Positions 28,563 through 37,801 of a stretch of DNA of 64,000 nucleotides are shown here, piece after piece. Location of the stretch: positions 24,102 through 88,101 of the forward strand of contig BJHM01000016.1 of NCBI GenBank assembly GCA_014192625.1, in the 5' to 3' direction. How positions within the stretch are numbered: position 1 is the stretch's first letter; each line of letters opens with the position of its first letter. Under the pieces are notes generated by a model, which searched no databases, was not told the origin of the DNA, and was given only the letters and a program-made list of their open reading frames with translations. Source of the DNA: Planctomycetota bacterium. Lineage in GTDB: Bacteria > Planctomycetota > UBA1135 > UBA2386. The position numbers were made by a program, and so were the translations under genes.

Positions 28563-30428
28563 CTAGAAGCCGATTGTGAGACGCATGCCTTTGGTGAGCC
28601 CAATCGCGTTGGACGCGCCTATCGAAGTGTCGAACAGGGCGCCCTGCGCATAGATCTGCGCGCCATCGAGGCCAAGGTTGAGTGGGATTGAAAGCGAAAA
28701 CTGGCTTGGGATGCCAAGCCAGAAGCCGACAAAGCTACTGGTGTTTGGGGCCGCAAGATCGAGCAGCAATTCGCCTATTCCATTGGCGGCCATGCCAACG
28801 CCCGGGACTGGCACGCCACACGGATAGCCAGGCGCAGCACCAAACCCGAGCACCATGAACGCGAGCGAAGGCGAGGCTTGCGTGCCGAGCGGGTTGTTCA
28901 TCAATAACCGAGTAACACTGCCGAACGCGGGGCGGTCGATCGCCACCAAACTGCCTGCCGGATTGATGCCGCAGCCGTAGGAGATTGCGCTGCCGGAGTG
29001 ATCGCCGAGCCGGCCAAAAGCGTCCACGTTCTGCGCTTCGATATTGCCAAAGTCGGCGCGGTTGTCGCCCCACGCGAGCACCGACATTCCGTTGCGAGAG
29101 ATCGCCGCGTTGAGCCGCAGTTTGTCACTGGCAACAGTGCTCGCAAAGACCACCGGGGTCCACTGCATCACACCGTTCTCGTCGATTCGCATGCCAACGA
29201 CATTCTTGGTTTGCAAGCCAGTGGGTTGCACGAGAACGAAGCAGTTGGCGCCGCGGTTGCCTGCGAAGTCGAGCGGCACGGCGACCGGCGCAAACTTTAC
29301 GTCGGTGTTGATCGGTAGCAGGTTGATGCCGGTTGGGCCAAACACCTGGGCGCCGATCCCGTTGATGCATTGCACGCTGATGCCCCAAAGTGACTGCCCT
29401 TGGTTGCGCTCGTTGTAGAACGCGATCACGGATTGCAGGGACGGGATCCAGGTGATTGCGGGATCGAACTTGCTGTTGGAATTGGTCGACAGGTCAACGC
29501 CGTTATGTGGGAACAGTTCAATGCCGGCACTTGAGAGGCGTTGCACGCGCGCGGAAAACGCAGAGCCGAGCGCGAAGTGCCACGAGATGACGCAACCGCC
29601 CTGGCCGTCCGCGAGGATCTTGGGATCGTGCGCGATTGGCAGCGAGGCTAAGTCGAACACTGGCAGACGCAGGCCGCCGTTCCACTGCGCGAGGCCCGCG
29701 AGGTCGTATTTTTGTGCGTGAATGTGCTTGGCCGCCGAGAAGGATAGTGCGCGCACCCACTCGAGAATCACGGCGCCGTTGTCCGACGCGCAGATGCGGG
29801 CAAATGCTGGGCTCTGCCCAGTGTCGCCAGGGATTGCGATGCCGTCGCCCGGGTAGAGTTTCGTGCCGGCAACGTCGATGCGTTGCAATTGCAGTGTCCG
29901 CGTAACGTCGCGGGGCCACACGCACGCGAAGTCGCCGATGCTGGTCTCGCAGATGCGCGGGTTGGCCTCGAAATCGGCGTTGTTTGACAGTGCTACACCA
30001 TTTGCGCCCCACGTCTGGGTGCCGTTTGGCGCAATGCGATAGGCGTAGACATCGAGGTCGCTGCCGCTGCGGGTGTCGGTGAAGGCGAGCACGCAATGGT
30101 TGTTGCTGTCGCAGATCAGGTCCCAGTCAACGAGTGAGGTGCTTTGCGGGTTGCTGCTGACGACGATGCCGTTGTGCGGCCACAATTCGAGGCCGTTCGC
30201 GTCGAGGTGTTGCAAGCGGACCACGTAGCTGCCGCTGCTGACATCAAACCAGCCGATATAACAACCGCCGTCACTGGCCACCGCCACTTTAGGTAACGAT
30301 TGCTCGCTCACGAGGTCGCCGATCGAGAGGTTGATCGCCGGGTTTGATGACCACTGGGCGGGAAGGCTTGCCACGATTGCGGCAACGGCAATGATGTTCA
30401 CTACGGGGCGGAAAAGGCAGTTGGTCAT
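28563..30428 (-). CDS. Large secreted repeat protein with planctomycete C-terminal domain
   Basis: 621 residues. Signal peptide about 1-25 (cut after Leu-Pro-Ala-Gln). The body (about 30-470) is a series of beta-blade-like repeats with Asp-Gly-Gly-Cys-Tyr-Ile-Gly-Trp, Val-Leu-Ala-Phe-Thr-Asp and similar strands, reminiscent of beta-propeller proteins. A C-terminal domain starts at Ser-Tyr-Gly-Cys-Gly (about 480) and contains Asn-Asn-Pro-Leu-Gly-Thr, Pro-Gly-Tyr-Pro-Cys-Gly and a final Leu-Thr-x-Gly; two other proteins here share it. The function is unknown; presumably cell surface or secreted. ATG at 30428. Confidence 0.75.
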   Translation of the reverse strand: MTNCLFRPVVNIIAVAAIVASLPAQWSSNPAINLSIGDLVSEQSLPKVAVASDGGCYIGWFDVSSGSYVVRLQHLDANGLELWPHNGIVVSSNPQSTSLVDWDLICDSNNHCVLAFTDTRSGSDLDVYAYRIAPNGTQTWGANGVALSNNADFEANPRICETSIGDFACVWPRDVTRTLQLQRIDVAGTKLYPGDGIAIPGDTGQSPAFARICASDNGAVILEWVRALSFSAAKHIHAQKYDLAGLAQWNGGLRLPVFDLASLPIAHDPKILADGQGGCVISWHFALGSAFSARVQRLSSAGIELFPHNGVDLSTNSNSKFDPAITWIPSLQSVIAFYNERNQGQSLWGISVQCINGIGAQVFGPTGINLLPINTDVKFAPVAVPLDFAGNRGANCFVLVQPTGLQTKNVVGMRIDENGVMQWTPVVFASTVASDKLRLNAAISRNGMSVLAWGDNRADFGNIEAQNVDAFGRLGDHSGSAISYGCGINPAGSLVAIDRPAFGSVTRLLMNNPLGTQASPSLAFMVLGFGAAPGYPCGVPVPGVGMAANGIGELLLDLAAPNTSSFVGFWLGIPSQFSLSIPLNLGLDGAQIYAQGALFDTSIGASNAIGLTKGMRLTIGF

Positions 30429-31371
30429 AGCTTGTTAAGATATGCAAAACGGCAGAGCAGGGTTGCACCAACTAGGTCATTACCGCGCGTCGTTCCGGAT
30501 GTGCGCTAATGCGTATGGCGCGGTTGGCGGGCGTGCACCGGTCAACCCGTTTGACTAGGGTCGCTTGCGCAGTGCGTGCAGGAGTTTCGCCGGTCAGCAA
30601 GTGGGGTGGCCAGAAGTCAGCCCGGGGTTCCGGTTCCCGCCATGGCCGTCGTTTTCGGGCAACGGTCGTATGGACCCTTGCAGTCATGGTGGGTTCGCAA
30701 CGCAAAAGAGCGCTGCTAGAACGAGGTCTTTGGGTGGCGCGTGATTGGCGGTCGCGGTGGCTAAAGCTTGGGTAGTGTGAAAAAAAGTGCGGCAGCCTTG
30801 GCACTCGAATCGCGGCGGTGATTGTGGACTAGTTCGATCACTGGCGGACGAAAGCCTCGCGGACTGTCCCCGAAAACTCGCAAGCGACTAGAACTGCCTG
30901 CTGTTGGTCGGCAAGTGAACGGGGCTAGGGCAATAGTCCAGTGCGTAGCCGTTCGTCAGTTTGGCAGGGCTCGATTGCGCGGCCGCGTCATCCCCAACAA
31001 GAAAGCGTTGCGAACAAAAGCGAATCGAAATGTTCCGCCTGCAACTTTTTTGGCAACGAGCGGAGCCGTTGGCTGTGCGGCTTCTCGCGGCATTTGCTCG
31101 GCGGCAATTGGGCGGCGATTGGGCAAGCACAGCGCCGCGCAATTTTGGTTGCGCTGCAAGCCCTGCACGAGGGCAGATTGGGATCTGTTGCGTGCTACCA
31201 AGCGGCTCTTGGCAGGGAAATAGCATCGTCCTTGGTCGCCGCGTTGCGCGCGTCACAACGCAGTGACTTTGTGCGACCAAGCGTGCGGCCTTTGGGCGTT
31301 ATCCCAGCCTTTCTTCAACGGGTTGCTAGGAGGATCGGGGTGTGGACCGTAGCTTCCTTCACCCTCTTTCC
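30429..31371. other. Gene-poor 943-bp region
   Basis: Between the divergent secreted-protein gene and der. Only short open frames occur, none with a ribosome site, signal peptide or familiar motif, and base use differs from the neighbouring genes. It contains an A-rich run near 30780 and inverted short words, but I could not recognise RNase P RNA, SRP RNA, tmRNA or a riboswitch. It must hold the promoters for both flanking units. Confidence 0.6.
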
Positions 31372-32709
31372 ATGAATCTGCCCCGCATTGCGATCGTCGG
31401 CCGACCTAACGTCGGCAAATCGAGCTTGTTCAATAGGCTCGTCGGCCGACGCGTGTCGATCGTTGAGCCCACGGCTGGCGTCACGCGCGATCGTGTCACA
31501 GTGGTCATGCGTCACGATGGCCGCCGGTTTGAGCTCACCGACACCGGTGGGCTTGGCATGGTGGATGAGGAACAGCTCAAGGACCATATCGACGCGCAGA
31601 TTGCGGTCGCAATGGCGACGGCCGATCTGATCCTGTTCGTCGTCGATGGCAAGGAGGGGCGTGTCCCAGGTGATGACCTCGTTGCACGGCGGCTGCGCAG
31701 ACTGAACAAGAAGTTGCTGCTGGTCGCCAACAAGGTGGAGACCTGGTTGGAAGAGCAAGTCATCGCCGAGTGGTTGCGCTTGGGCTTTGGTGAGCCGATT
31801 GCCGTCAGCGCGCGCGATGGATTTGGCATCACGGACCTGTTCACCGAACTGGTCACCGCGCTGCCGCCGAAGACCGATGCTGAGGACGAACCAGATGTCG
31901 AGGTGCTCAAGTTTGCCATCGTCGGCAAGCGCAACTCAGGCAAGTCCACGTTGATCAATCGCCTGTGTGGCGAAGATCGTGTGATTGTGTCCGAGATGCC
32001 GGGCACCACGCGCGATGCCGTCGACGTGGAGTTTCAGCTGGGCGGTCGCAGCCTGCTTGCGATCGACACTGCTGGCGTGCGCAAGAAGAAGAGCGTTGAG
32101 CACGCGATCGAGATGTTCAGTCATGCGCGCAGCACGGAGAGCATCCGCCGCGCGCAGATGGTCATCCACCTGTTTGATGTGCGCGATTCCGTCAGCCAGG
32201 TCGACAAGAGTGTTGCCGCTTACTGCGTTGAGCATCACAAGCCGGTGCTTCTGGTCGGCAACAAGATCGACCTTGCGCCCGATGTCGATCTGAAGAAGTG
32301 GGATACCTACATGCGTCAGCAGCTACCCGGACTGGACCATGCGCCGATTGCGTTCTTATCGGCGAAGGATGGCACCAACGTGGGGCCGGTGATCGAACTG
32401 CTGTTCGAGTTGCAGGCGCAAGCTCGCACCGAGATGTCGACCGGTCGGCTCAATGCGGTGCTCCAAGCGGCCCGCGACAAGCTGCTGCCACAGGGCCGCG
32501 GGCGGTTCCCGAAGCTGTTCTACGGTACGCAGATCGCAACCGATCCGATCACGCTGCTGGTATTCGTCAACGATCCGAAGCTGTTCGATGGCCAATACGA
32601 GCGCTATCTCTCACAGGTGCTGCGCGACAACTTCAACTGTCCGGAAGTGCCGATCCGGTTGATCTTCCGAAGGCGTGACAAGATCGTGCTCAGCGATCGC
32701 AAGGCGTAA
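31372..32709 (+). CDS. der: Ribosome-assembly GTPase Der (EngA)
   Basis: 445 residues from ATG 31372 (GTG at 31342 possible). Double-GTPase required for 50S assembly. First G domain: Gly-Arg-Pro-Asn-Val-Gly-Lys-Ser-Ser, Asp-Thr-Gly-Gly-Leu, Asn-Lys-Val-Glu. Second: Gly-Lys-Arg-Asn-Ser-Gly-Lys-Ser-Thr, Asp-Thr-Ala-Gly-Val, Asn-Lys-Ile-Asp. C-terminal KH-like domain at about 360-440. The Glu in the first Asn-Lys-x-Asp motif and the unusual second P-loop (most bacteria have Gly-Arg-Pro-Asn-Val/Ala) differ from E. coli but fit divergent phyla. Confidence 0.95.
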   Translation: MNLPRIAIVGRPNVGKSSLFNRLVGRRVSIVEPTAGVTRDRVTVVMRHDGRRFELTDTGGLGMVDEEQLKDHIDAQIAVAMATADLILFVVDGKEGRVPGDDLVARRLRRLNKKLLLVANKVETWLEEQVIAEWLRLGFGEPIAVSARDGFGITDLFTELVTALPPKTDAEDEPDVEVLKFAIVGKRNSGKSTLINRLCGEDRVIVSEMPGTTRDAVDVEFQLGGRSLLAIDTAGVRKKKSVEHAIEMFSHARSTESIRRAQMVIHLFDVRDSVSQVDKSVAAYCVEHHKPVLLVGNKIDLAPDVDLKKWDTYMRQQLPGLDHAPIAFLSAKDGTNVGPVIELLFELQAQARTEMSTGRLNAVLQAARDKLLPQGRGRFPKLFYGTQIATDPITLLVFVNDPKLFDGQYERYLSQVLRDNFNCPEVPIRLIFRRRDKIVLSDRKA

Positions 32710-32765
32710 CCCGAGTGGCGAGCCGCCCAGCGGATGCTGAGGTCGCTTACCCGAGAGTCGATTCG

Positions 32766-34289
32766 ATGACGGCTTTGGCCCGAAAAGCGAGCAGGTTTGA
32801 ACCAGCCATATGGTTCTTGCTGACTTTTGGCCTGTATGTCGGCTACGGCGCCGAGACGTTTTATAAAACTGACGGCCCAGACCTGCTCTGGTTGTTTGAC
32901 GTGCATCGACAGCACCCGTGGCACGTTGGCTATCTGCCAGCGTTCACGGTGTGGCACCAGATTTTGCACCTGCTGCATCTGGATGGTTCGATGTTCCGGG
33001 TTTTCACCTCGTTCTCGGCGCTCGGGATGGCGACCGGGGTGGCGATGTTCGTCGCAGGGCTGCGGCGGTTATGCGTTGATGGTGTACGTCGAGCCAGCGC
33101 CGCGCTGCTGCTCGCTGCGTGTCCTGCCGCGATGCTGTTTGGCTGCGTGGTGGAACTGCACGCGCCGTTGATGGCGGTCGTCGGGCTTGCGTTTTTTTGG
33201 ACGACCGTGCAAATAAAGCGGCCGACTGTGCTCGGCATGATTTGCCTCTCAGTGCTCACGCATTGCGCGTTTCTAATGCACAGCTCTGGCCTGCTGCTGC
33301 CTGCCTGGTTGCTGCCGTTCTTTCTTGCGCGGCGCCGGCCAATACAAACGCGCGATGTCGTGCTGTCCGTGTTGGCGGGCAGCGTGCACGTCGTGCTCTT
33401 TTTTGTGTTGCCGCGCGTGTTCCCTGGGTTCTATGGCGTGCACGCCGATCTCGCCTCGGCCTTAGCAAAGGAAAGTTCGATCAACCGTCCGCAGACCATC
33501 GACTATGCCGGCGTGATCTTCCTGCAAGAGTGGCTGTGGCCGCTGCTGCCAGTCTCGGCGACTTGTTTTTTCGCAGTGTTCCGACGGTCGTTGCGCGCGG
33601 AGTTTTTTGCGTTCCTCATTGGCCTTTGCCCGTTCCTATATCTCTGCGTGCGCCAGTTGGTGTTTGAGAAAGAGAACGGTGCCTACCTGTTGCCAATGAT
33701 GCTCCCGGCCGTGCTGCTGACGGTCGCCTCACTGCCGCAGCGGGTGACCGCAGTGCTCGCTTTTATCAGCGTGCTGCTGGCGTTGTCCGCGCCGATTTCG
33801 TTGCGGCCTTTTCAGCCGGGACTTGCCGACGCAGGCGAACACCGGCGGTTCGTGCAGCACCTCGAAGTGGCGGCGCAGAATCGTCCATTCCTTGTGCTGC
33901 TTGGCACGCACAGAGAAATGTCGATTGGCTACGAACGGCTTTTGCCGTGGGCTGGGCCGGGGCAGCCGCTTGGCCGGAACTTTTTATCCATTCGCGAGAC
34001 TGCGGCGATGCCGTGCACCACGTTCGTTGCGACGGGTTCTGATAAAGGGATTGTTGCCGAGTTGCAGAAGCTCACAGGCCGGGGTGTCGCGTTGTTGATG
34101 CCACAGCGGACGCGCAACTACCTGCTCGACCCGGCGCCGTTCATGCGCGCTGAGAAGGCCACCTCCGAGATCCCGCCCGACATGGCGGGCCCCGCATTGC
34201 TGCAGGCACTCGAAGCTGCGTTTGCGTTTATTCCGATCCCAGATCCACAAGGTGGCGGCGATCCGGTGTTCTGGCTGAAGCCCAATTAG
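32766..34289 (+). CDS. Polytopic integral membrane protein, function unknown
   Basis: 507 residues from ATG 32766 (GTG at 32715 is a longer alternative). About 10-11 hydrophobic helices over residues 12-345, then a roughly 150-residue soluble C-terminal domain. The start resembles GT-C or other polyprenol-linked glycosyltransferase membrane proteins, with an acidic Thr-Asp-Gly-Pro-Asp loop after helix 1, but no diagnostic motif is certain. It lies 56 bp after der on the same strand. The gene starts close to der and before the HAD gene on the other strand; their 3' ends overlap by four bases. Confidence 0.6.
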   Translation: MTALARKASRFEPAIWFLLTFGLYVGYGAETFYKTDGPDLLWLFDVHRQHPWHVGYLPAFTVWHQILHLLHLDGSMFRVFTSFSALGMATGVAMFVAGLRRLCVDGVRRASAALLLAACPAAMLFGCVVELHAPLMAVVGLAFFWTTVQIKRPTVLGMICLSVLTHCAFLMHSSGLLLPAWLLPFFLARRRPIQTRDVVLSVLAGSVHVVLFFVLPRVFPGFYGVHADLASALAKESSINRPQTIDYAGVIFLQEWLWPLLPVSATCFFAVFRRSLRAEFFAFLIGLCPFLYLCVRQLVFEKENGAYLLPMMLPAVLLTVASLPQRVTAVLAFISVLLALSAPISLRPFQPGLADAGEHRRFVQHLEVAAQNRPFLVLLGTHREMSIGYERLLPWAGPGQPLGRNFLSIRETAAMPCTTFVATGSDKGIVAELQKLTGRGVALLMPQRTRNYLLDPAPFMRAEKATSEIPPDMAGPALLQALEAAFAFIPIPDPQGGGDPVFWLKPN

Positions 34290-34960
34290 TTGCCAGGGAA
34301 GGTCTCGGCGGCGACGCCAAATGCACGCCAAAAAAGATCGGCGCCGACCGCCCGCAGCACTGCTTCAGGGCGATAGCCAAAGATGCAGGCGATCGTGCGC
34401 AACCCAGCGGCGCGGCCAGCTAGCAGGTCCGTTTCGCTATCGCCGACCATCGTGCCGTGCGCGCCCTCTGCGCAGCCCATTCGCCGAAGTGCTGTGCGCA
34501 GTGGGGCTCCGTCAGGTTTGCGCTGCGGTAGCGTGTCGCCGCCGATGACGACCTCGATCACCTTGTCGAGTCCGAGGTGGCGAACCACGGCGAGGGCAAA
34601 TCGTTCGGGTTTGTTGGTGACGATCGCCAGCGGATGCGAGTTCTGCTGCAGATAGTGCAGATGCTCACGAACGCCGGGGTAGAGCCTGGTGGTCTTTGTG
34701 CACTGCGACTGATGGTGGTGTGCGTAGCACTCATAAGCCTCGTCCCAAAGCGAATCGCTTGCCGGGCGCTGCAACTCGGCAAGTGACCGCTGCAGCAACG
34801 CGCGCGCGCCGTGGCCGATAAACTCCCGCACCGTGCCTTCCTGGAGTGGCGGCAAATGCCACTGTGCGCGAACATGATTGGTGCTGGCGGCGATATCGCC
34901 GAGGGTGTCGGCTAGCGTTCCATCGAGATCGAATAGGAAGGGCTGCGAGCGATCGGGCAC
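34286..34960 (-). CDS. HAD-family phosphatase, phosphoglycolate phosphatase-like
   Basis: 224 residues from GTG 34960 (an ATG at 35011 adds 17 residues, but the protein then starts 23 residues before the motif, longer than usual). HAD motif I Phe-Asp-Leu-Asp-Gly-Thr-Leu near residue 9; motif II Val-Thr-Asn-Lys; motif III/IV Gly-Asp-Ser-Glu-Thr-Asp. A helical cap follows motif I. This pattern is typical of Gph, which clears 2-phosphoglycolate. The exact substrate is not certain. Its 3' end overlaps the membrane-protein gene by four bases. Confidence 0.85.
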   Translation of the reverse strand: MPDRSQPFLFDLDGTLADTLGDIAASTNHVRAQWHLPPLQEGTVREFIGHGARALLQRSLAELQRPASDSLWDEAYECYAHHHQSQCTKTTRLYPGVREHLHYLQQNSHPLAIVTNKPERFALAVVRHLGLDKVIEVVIGGDTLPQRKPDGAPLRTALRRMGCAEGAHGTMVGDSETDLLAGRAAGLRTIACIFGYRPEAVLRAVGADLFWRAFGVAAETFPGN

Positions 34961-35031
34961 GTGAAGTCTTATACTAAAGGCTGGCCGGAGCCCGGTCGGG
35001 TCGCCGCGCATTTTTTGCAGCGCACGAACAC

Positions 35032-35529
35032 ATGACGCAACGTTTAGTCCTGTTGGCCTTCAGTCTGGTTGTCTTCACGGCTTGTGGCACCGTGGAGCGA
35101 TGGCAGGAAATCCAGTCGGGTCCGATGAAGGTGGCCGAGGTCAGCGATGCCATCGAATACATCGCTCGCAGCAATGGCTTTGCGCCGACGCCTGATGCTG
35201 ACCGCGGCCTTGGCCTCTACACCTCCCAATGGCGTTCCTTTGTGCTACCGCAAGGGGGAGCCTGGCGGCCTGGGCGGTTCCGCTTGCGCGTCGAGATCCT
35301 GCTAGACAAAGGCTCGGCCAGCGAGGGCTTTTCGATCCGGTTCCTGGTAGCCCAACAAAAAGTGAAGGACCTGAAGCGGTCCAAGAATCCCGAAGAACGT
35401 GACTGGTCCGACGCTGGTCAGGATCAGGAACGCGAGTTTTTCTTTGGTGATGCGCTGCAGCGTAGACTTGTTGAAGTTACCCCGGAGCGGTCTTTGAATG
35501 GCAAAAGTGCGCCGGAGACTGGCAAGTAG
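35032..35529 (+). CDS. Lipoprotein of unknown function
   Basis: 165 residues. Signal peptide with lipobox Phe-Thr-Ala-Cys (Cys18). The remainder contains a predicted alpha/beta region, with Glu-Arg-Asp-Trp and Glu-Phe-Phe-Phe segments, and a charged tail. I do not recognise the family. A TATACT-like box at 34970-34975 sits 57 bp upstream of the ATG, but no good -35 box is seen at the right distance. Confidence 0.7.
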   Translation: MTQRLVLLAFSLVVFTACGTVERWQEIQSGPMKVAEVSDAIEYIARSNGFAPTPDADRGLGLYTSQWRSFVLPQGGAWRPGRFRLRVEILLDKGSASEGFSIRFLVAQQKVKDLKRSKNPEERDWSDAGQDQEREFFFGDALQRRLVEVTPERSLNGKSAPETGK

Positions 35530-35633
35530 CCATGACAGCGGTGCCTACGCAGCGGTTGTCCGCGTGGGCTCTGGCGACGGCAGCTTTCTACTTTACATCC
35601 AAGAGTAATTGGCCCGATTTAGGGTGACCAACC

Positions 35634-36551
35634 GTGAGTGCCTCCATCGATCCTCTGGAACGTTCTTACTCTGCCGAAGATGCCGATCAGGGCGTGCTGC
35701 AGCACCTGCTGCCGGTGCTCGGGTTCCCAAAAACGATTTGGGAACACCGCTATCTAGTTCAGAACTTCTTCCGCCGCGAACTGCTCGGCCGCTTCCGCGG
35801 TTCGGTCCTTGGCCTCTTGTGGGTGCTCATCCACCCGATGTTTCTGTTCGCGATCTACTACTTCGTGTTCGGCTACTTGTTTGGCAGGCCGGGGACCGGG
35901 ACCGCGCCATCGCCCGAATACGCGCTCTACATGTTTAGCGGCGTCATCGTCTTCGCGTCGCTGACTGAGGGACTAGGCAGGGCGTGCACCTGCATTACAG
36001 ACAATGGTAACTTGGTGAAGAAGGTCGCGTTCCCAAGTGAACTGCTGCCAGTGCCGGTGATCCTGGTAGCGATGGTGGTCTACCTCGTCGGCGCACTTGT
36101 GTGCGTAGGGGTTGGACTCTGGTTTGGCCTCCTTACCCCAGGGCTCGAACTGCTCTTGCTGCCGGTCGTCCTGGTGCTGCAGTTTATGCTCTCGCTGGGC
36201 CTTGGCTTACTGCTCGCCAACGGCAACGTTTTTGCGCGCGATACGAGCCAGCTCTGGTCGATCATTGCGTCGGCCTGGATGTTTTTGACGCCAGTGTTCT
36301 GGGTGCCAAAACAGTTGATAGAAAATGTCCCCTGGCTTGAGCAGATGCTCGCGTTCAATCCTGCGTATCCGCTGGTTCAAGCGCACCGGCTATGTCTTGG
36401 CGCGCACCCTTCGACGCTGAACGGTGTGGCTGTGGACTACGGCAATCTCTCGGATCACTTACTGAACGCAGCGGTGTGGGCGGTGCTGTTCCTAGTTGTT
36501 GGCTACGCAGTCTTCACCAGCCGGAAGCACAAATACGCAGACTTAGTATGA
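35634..36551 (+). CDS. wzm: Wzm/TagG-type ABC transporter permease (polysaccharide export)
   Basis: 305 residues, six predicted helices (about 65-90, 105-130, 140-170, 180-210, 215-235, 275-295). ABC-2-type permease for cell-surface glycan export: Phe-Arg-Gly-Ser-Val-Leu-Gly-Leu-Leu-Trp and Ala-Arg-Asp are typical. The start is GTG at 35634. It overlaps the next gene by four bases (ATGA), the usual Wzm-Wzt coupling. Glycosyltransferases follow, so the cargo is presumably the glycan they build. The N-terminal 35 residues are unusually acidic. Confidence 0.9.
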   Translation: MSASIDPLERSYSAEDADQGVLQHLLPVLGFPKTIWEHRYLVQNFFRRELLGRFRGSVLGLLWVLIHPMFLFAIYYFVFGYLFGRPGTGTAPSPEYALYMFSGVIVFASLTEGLGRACTCITDNGNLVKKVAFPSELLPVPVILVAMVVYLVGALVCVGVGLWFGLLTPGLELLLLPVVLVLQFMLSLGLGLLLANGNVFARDTSQLWSIIASAWMFLTPVFWVPKQLIENVPWLEQMLAFNPAYPLVQAHRLCLGAHPSTLNGVAVDYGNLSDHLLNAAVWAVLFLVVGYAVFTSRKHKYADLV

Positions 36552-37801
36552 GCCTGATCACGCCCAGCATCGAGGTCTTGAACCTCAGTAAGATTTATCG
36601 GCTCTACGGCAACCCGTATAATCGCATCATCGAGCGTTTGCCGTGGGTGAAGCGGAAAATGCATCGGGAGGTCTCTGCGTTGCGCGACATCTCGTTCAAG
36701 GTTGAGCCAGGCCAGTGCACTGGGCTCATCGGCAAGAACGGCGCGGGCAAGTCGACGATGCTGAAGATCCTCACTGGTACGACGTTTCCGACGGCCGGTA
36801 GCTACACCGTGCGCGGTCGCGTCGCGGCGCTGCTTGAGCTCGGTGCAGGCTTTCACCCGGACTTCACGGGCCGCGAGAACGTGCTGATGAACGCGGCGAT
36901 GATGGGTTTCTCGCGCAAGGAAGCGGAGAAGAAGCTGGGCCAGATTCTTGAGTTCTCCGAACTGGGCGAGTTCATCGAAGCGCCGGTTCGCACCTACAGT
37001 TCGGGCATGGCGGCACGCCTTGGCTTTAGCGTTGCGGTCGCGACCGATCCCGACGTGCTGATTATCGACGAGATTCTTGGCGTCGGTGACATCTCTTTCC
37101 AGCGCAAGTGCGTGGACAAGATTCACGACTACAAGAAGCGCGGCAAGACGATGTTCTTCTGTTCGCACTCGCTCTACGACGTGCGGCAACTTTGTGAGCA
37201 GGCGATCTGGTTGCGTGATGGCGCGATGAAGATGATCGGCGATGCGGTTGCCGTGACCAACGAATACGCAACCTGGGAGAGTCAGGAGCGCGACACTCCG
37301 GACAAGGCCGGCTACGAAGAACTGCCGACTACGGGCGGCGAAAATGCCCTGCAGCCGGGCGGCCGTGGCGAGCACCCACGCGTAATGTCGGCGCAGTTGA
37401 TTGACCCGAACACCGGCGCGCTGCGCCACAAGTTTGCGCCTGGTGACGACGTGGCGGTGCGGATTTTGATCAGGAACGGTAATCAGCCTTGTCGCCTCTC
37501 CGTTGCCGTTGGCGTGATGCGCAGCGAAGGCACGCTTTGCTTTGCCCACAGCTCCCAACTCGAGAACCTGACCTTTGACCACGACGATTGCATCGTCACG
37601 CTGACGATGAAAAACCTGCGCCTGTTGAGTGGCGAGTACAACCTGCCGGTGTGGTTGCTCGACGAGCGTGGCCTGCACCGTCACCACGAGCGGCCTGTTG
37701 AGCAGAAGCTCGTTGTGCAGAACCGCACCCGGGACTTGGGCCTGTTCTTGCAGGACCACGAGTGGAAGATCGAGTCCCTCGCAGCCAAGGCGGTGACGTG
37801 A
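36548..37801 (+). CDS. wzt: Wzt-type polysaccharide ABC transporter ATP-binding protein with C-terminal glycan-recognition domain
   Basis: 417 residues from ATG 36548. Nucleotide-binding domain about 1-250: Walker A Gly-Lys-Asn-Gly-Ala-Gly-Lys-Ser-Thr, signature Tyr-Ser-Ser-Gly-Met, Walker B Leu-Ile-Ile-Asp-Glu. The C-terminal ~140 residues form a beta-sandwich that in Wzt proteins binds the non-reducing end of the polysaccharide and sets chain length. It is longer than a plain TagH-type subunit, so chain-end recognition before export is likely. Overlaps wzm by four bases and the next glycosyltransferase by GTGA. Confidence 0.9.
   Translation: MSLITPSIEVLNLSKIYRLYGNPYNRIIERLPWVKRKMHREVSALRDISFKVEPGQCTGLIGKNGAGKSTMLKILTGTTFPTAGSYTVRGRVAALLELGAGFHPDFTGRENVLMNAAMMGFSRKEAEKKLGQILEFSELGEFIEAPVRTYSSGMAARLGFSVAVATDPDVLIIDEILGVGDISFQRKCVDKIHDYKKRGKTMFFCSHSLYDVRQLCEQAIWLRDGAMKMIGDAVAVTNEYATWESQERDTPDKAGYEELPTTGGENALQPGGRGEHPRVMSAQLIDPNTGALRHKFAPGDDVAVRILIRNGNQPCRLSVAVGVMRSEGTLCFAHSSQLENLTFDHDDCIVTLTMKNLRLLSGEYNLPVWLLDERGLHRHHERPVEQKLVVQNRTRDLGLFLQDHEWKIESLAAKAVT

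Noticed and set aside
30822..31223. 133-aa plus-strand open frame in the gap before der
   Set aside because: No recognisable family, no Shine-Dalgarno site and overlapping frames on both strands; probably chance.
36503..37759. 418-aa minus-strand frame opposite wzt
   Set aside because: Shadow of wzt, which has Walker A/B and signature motifs.
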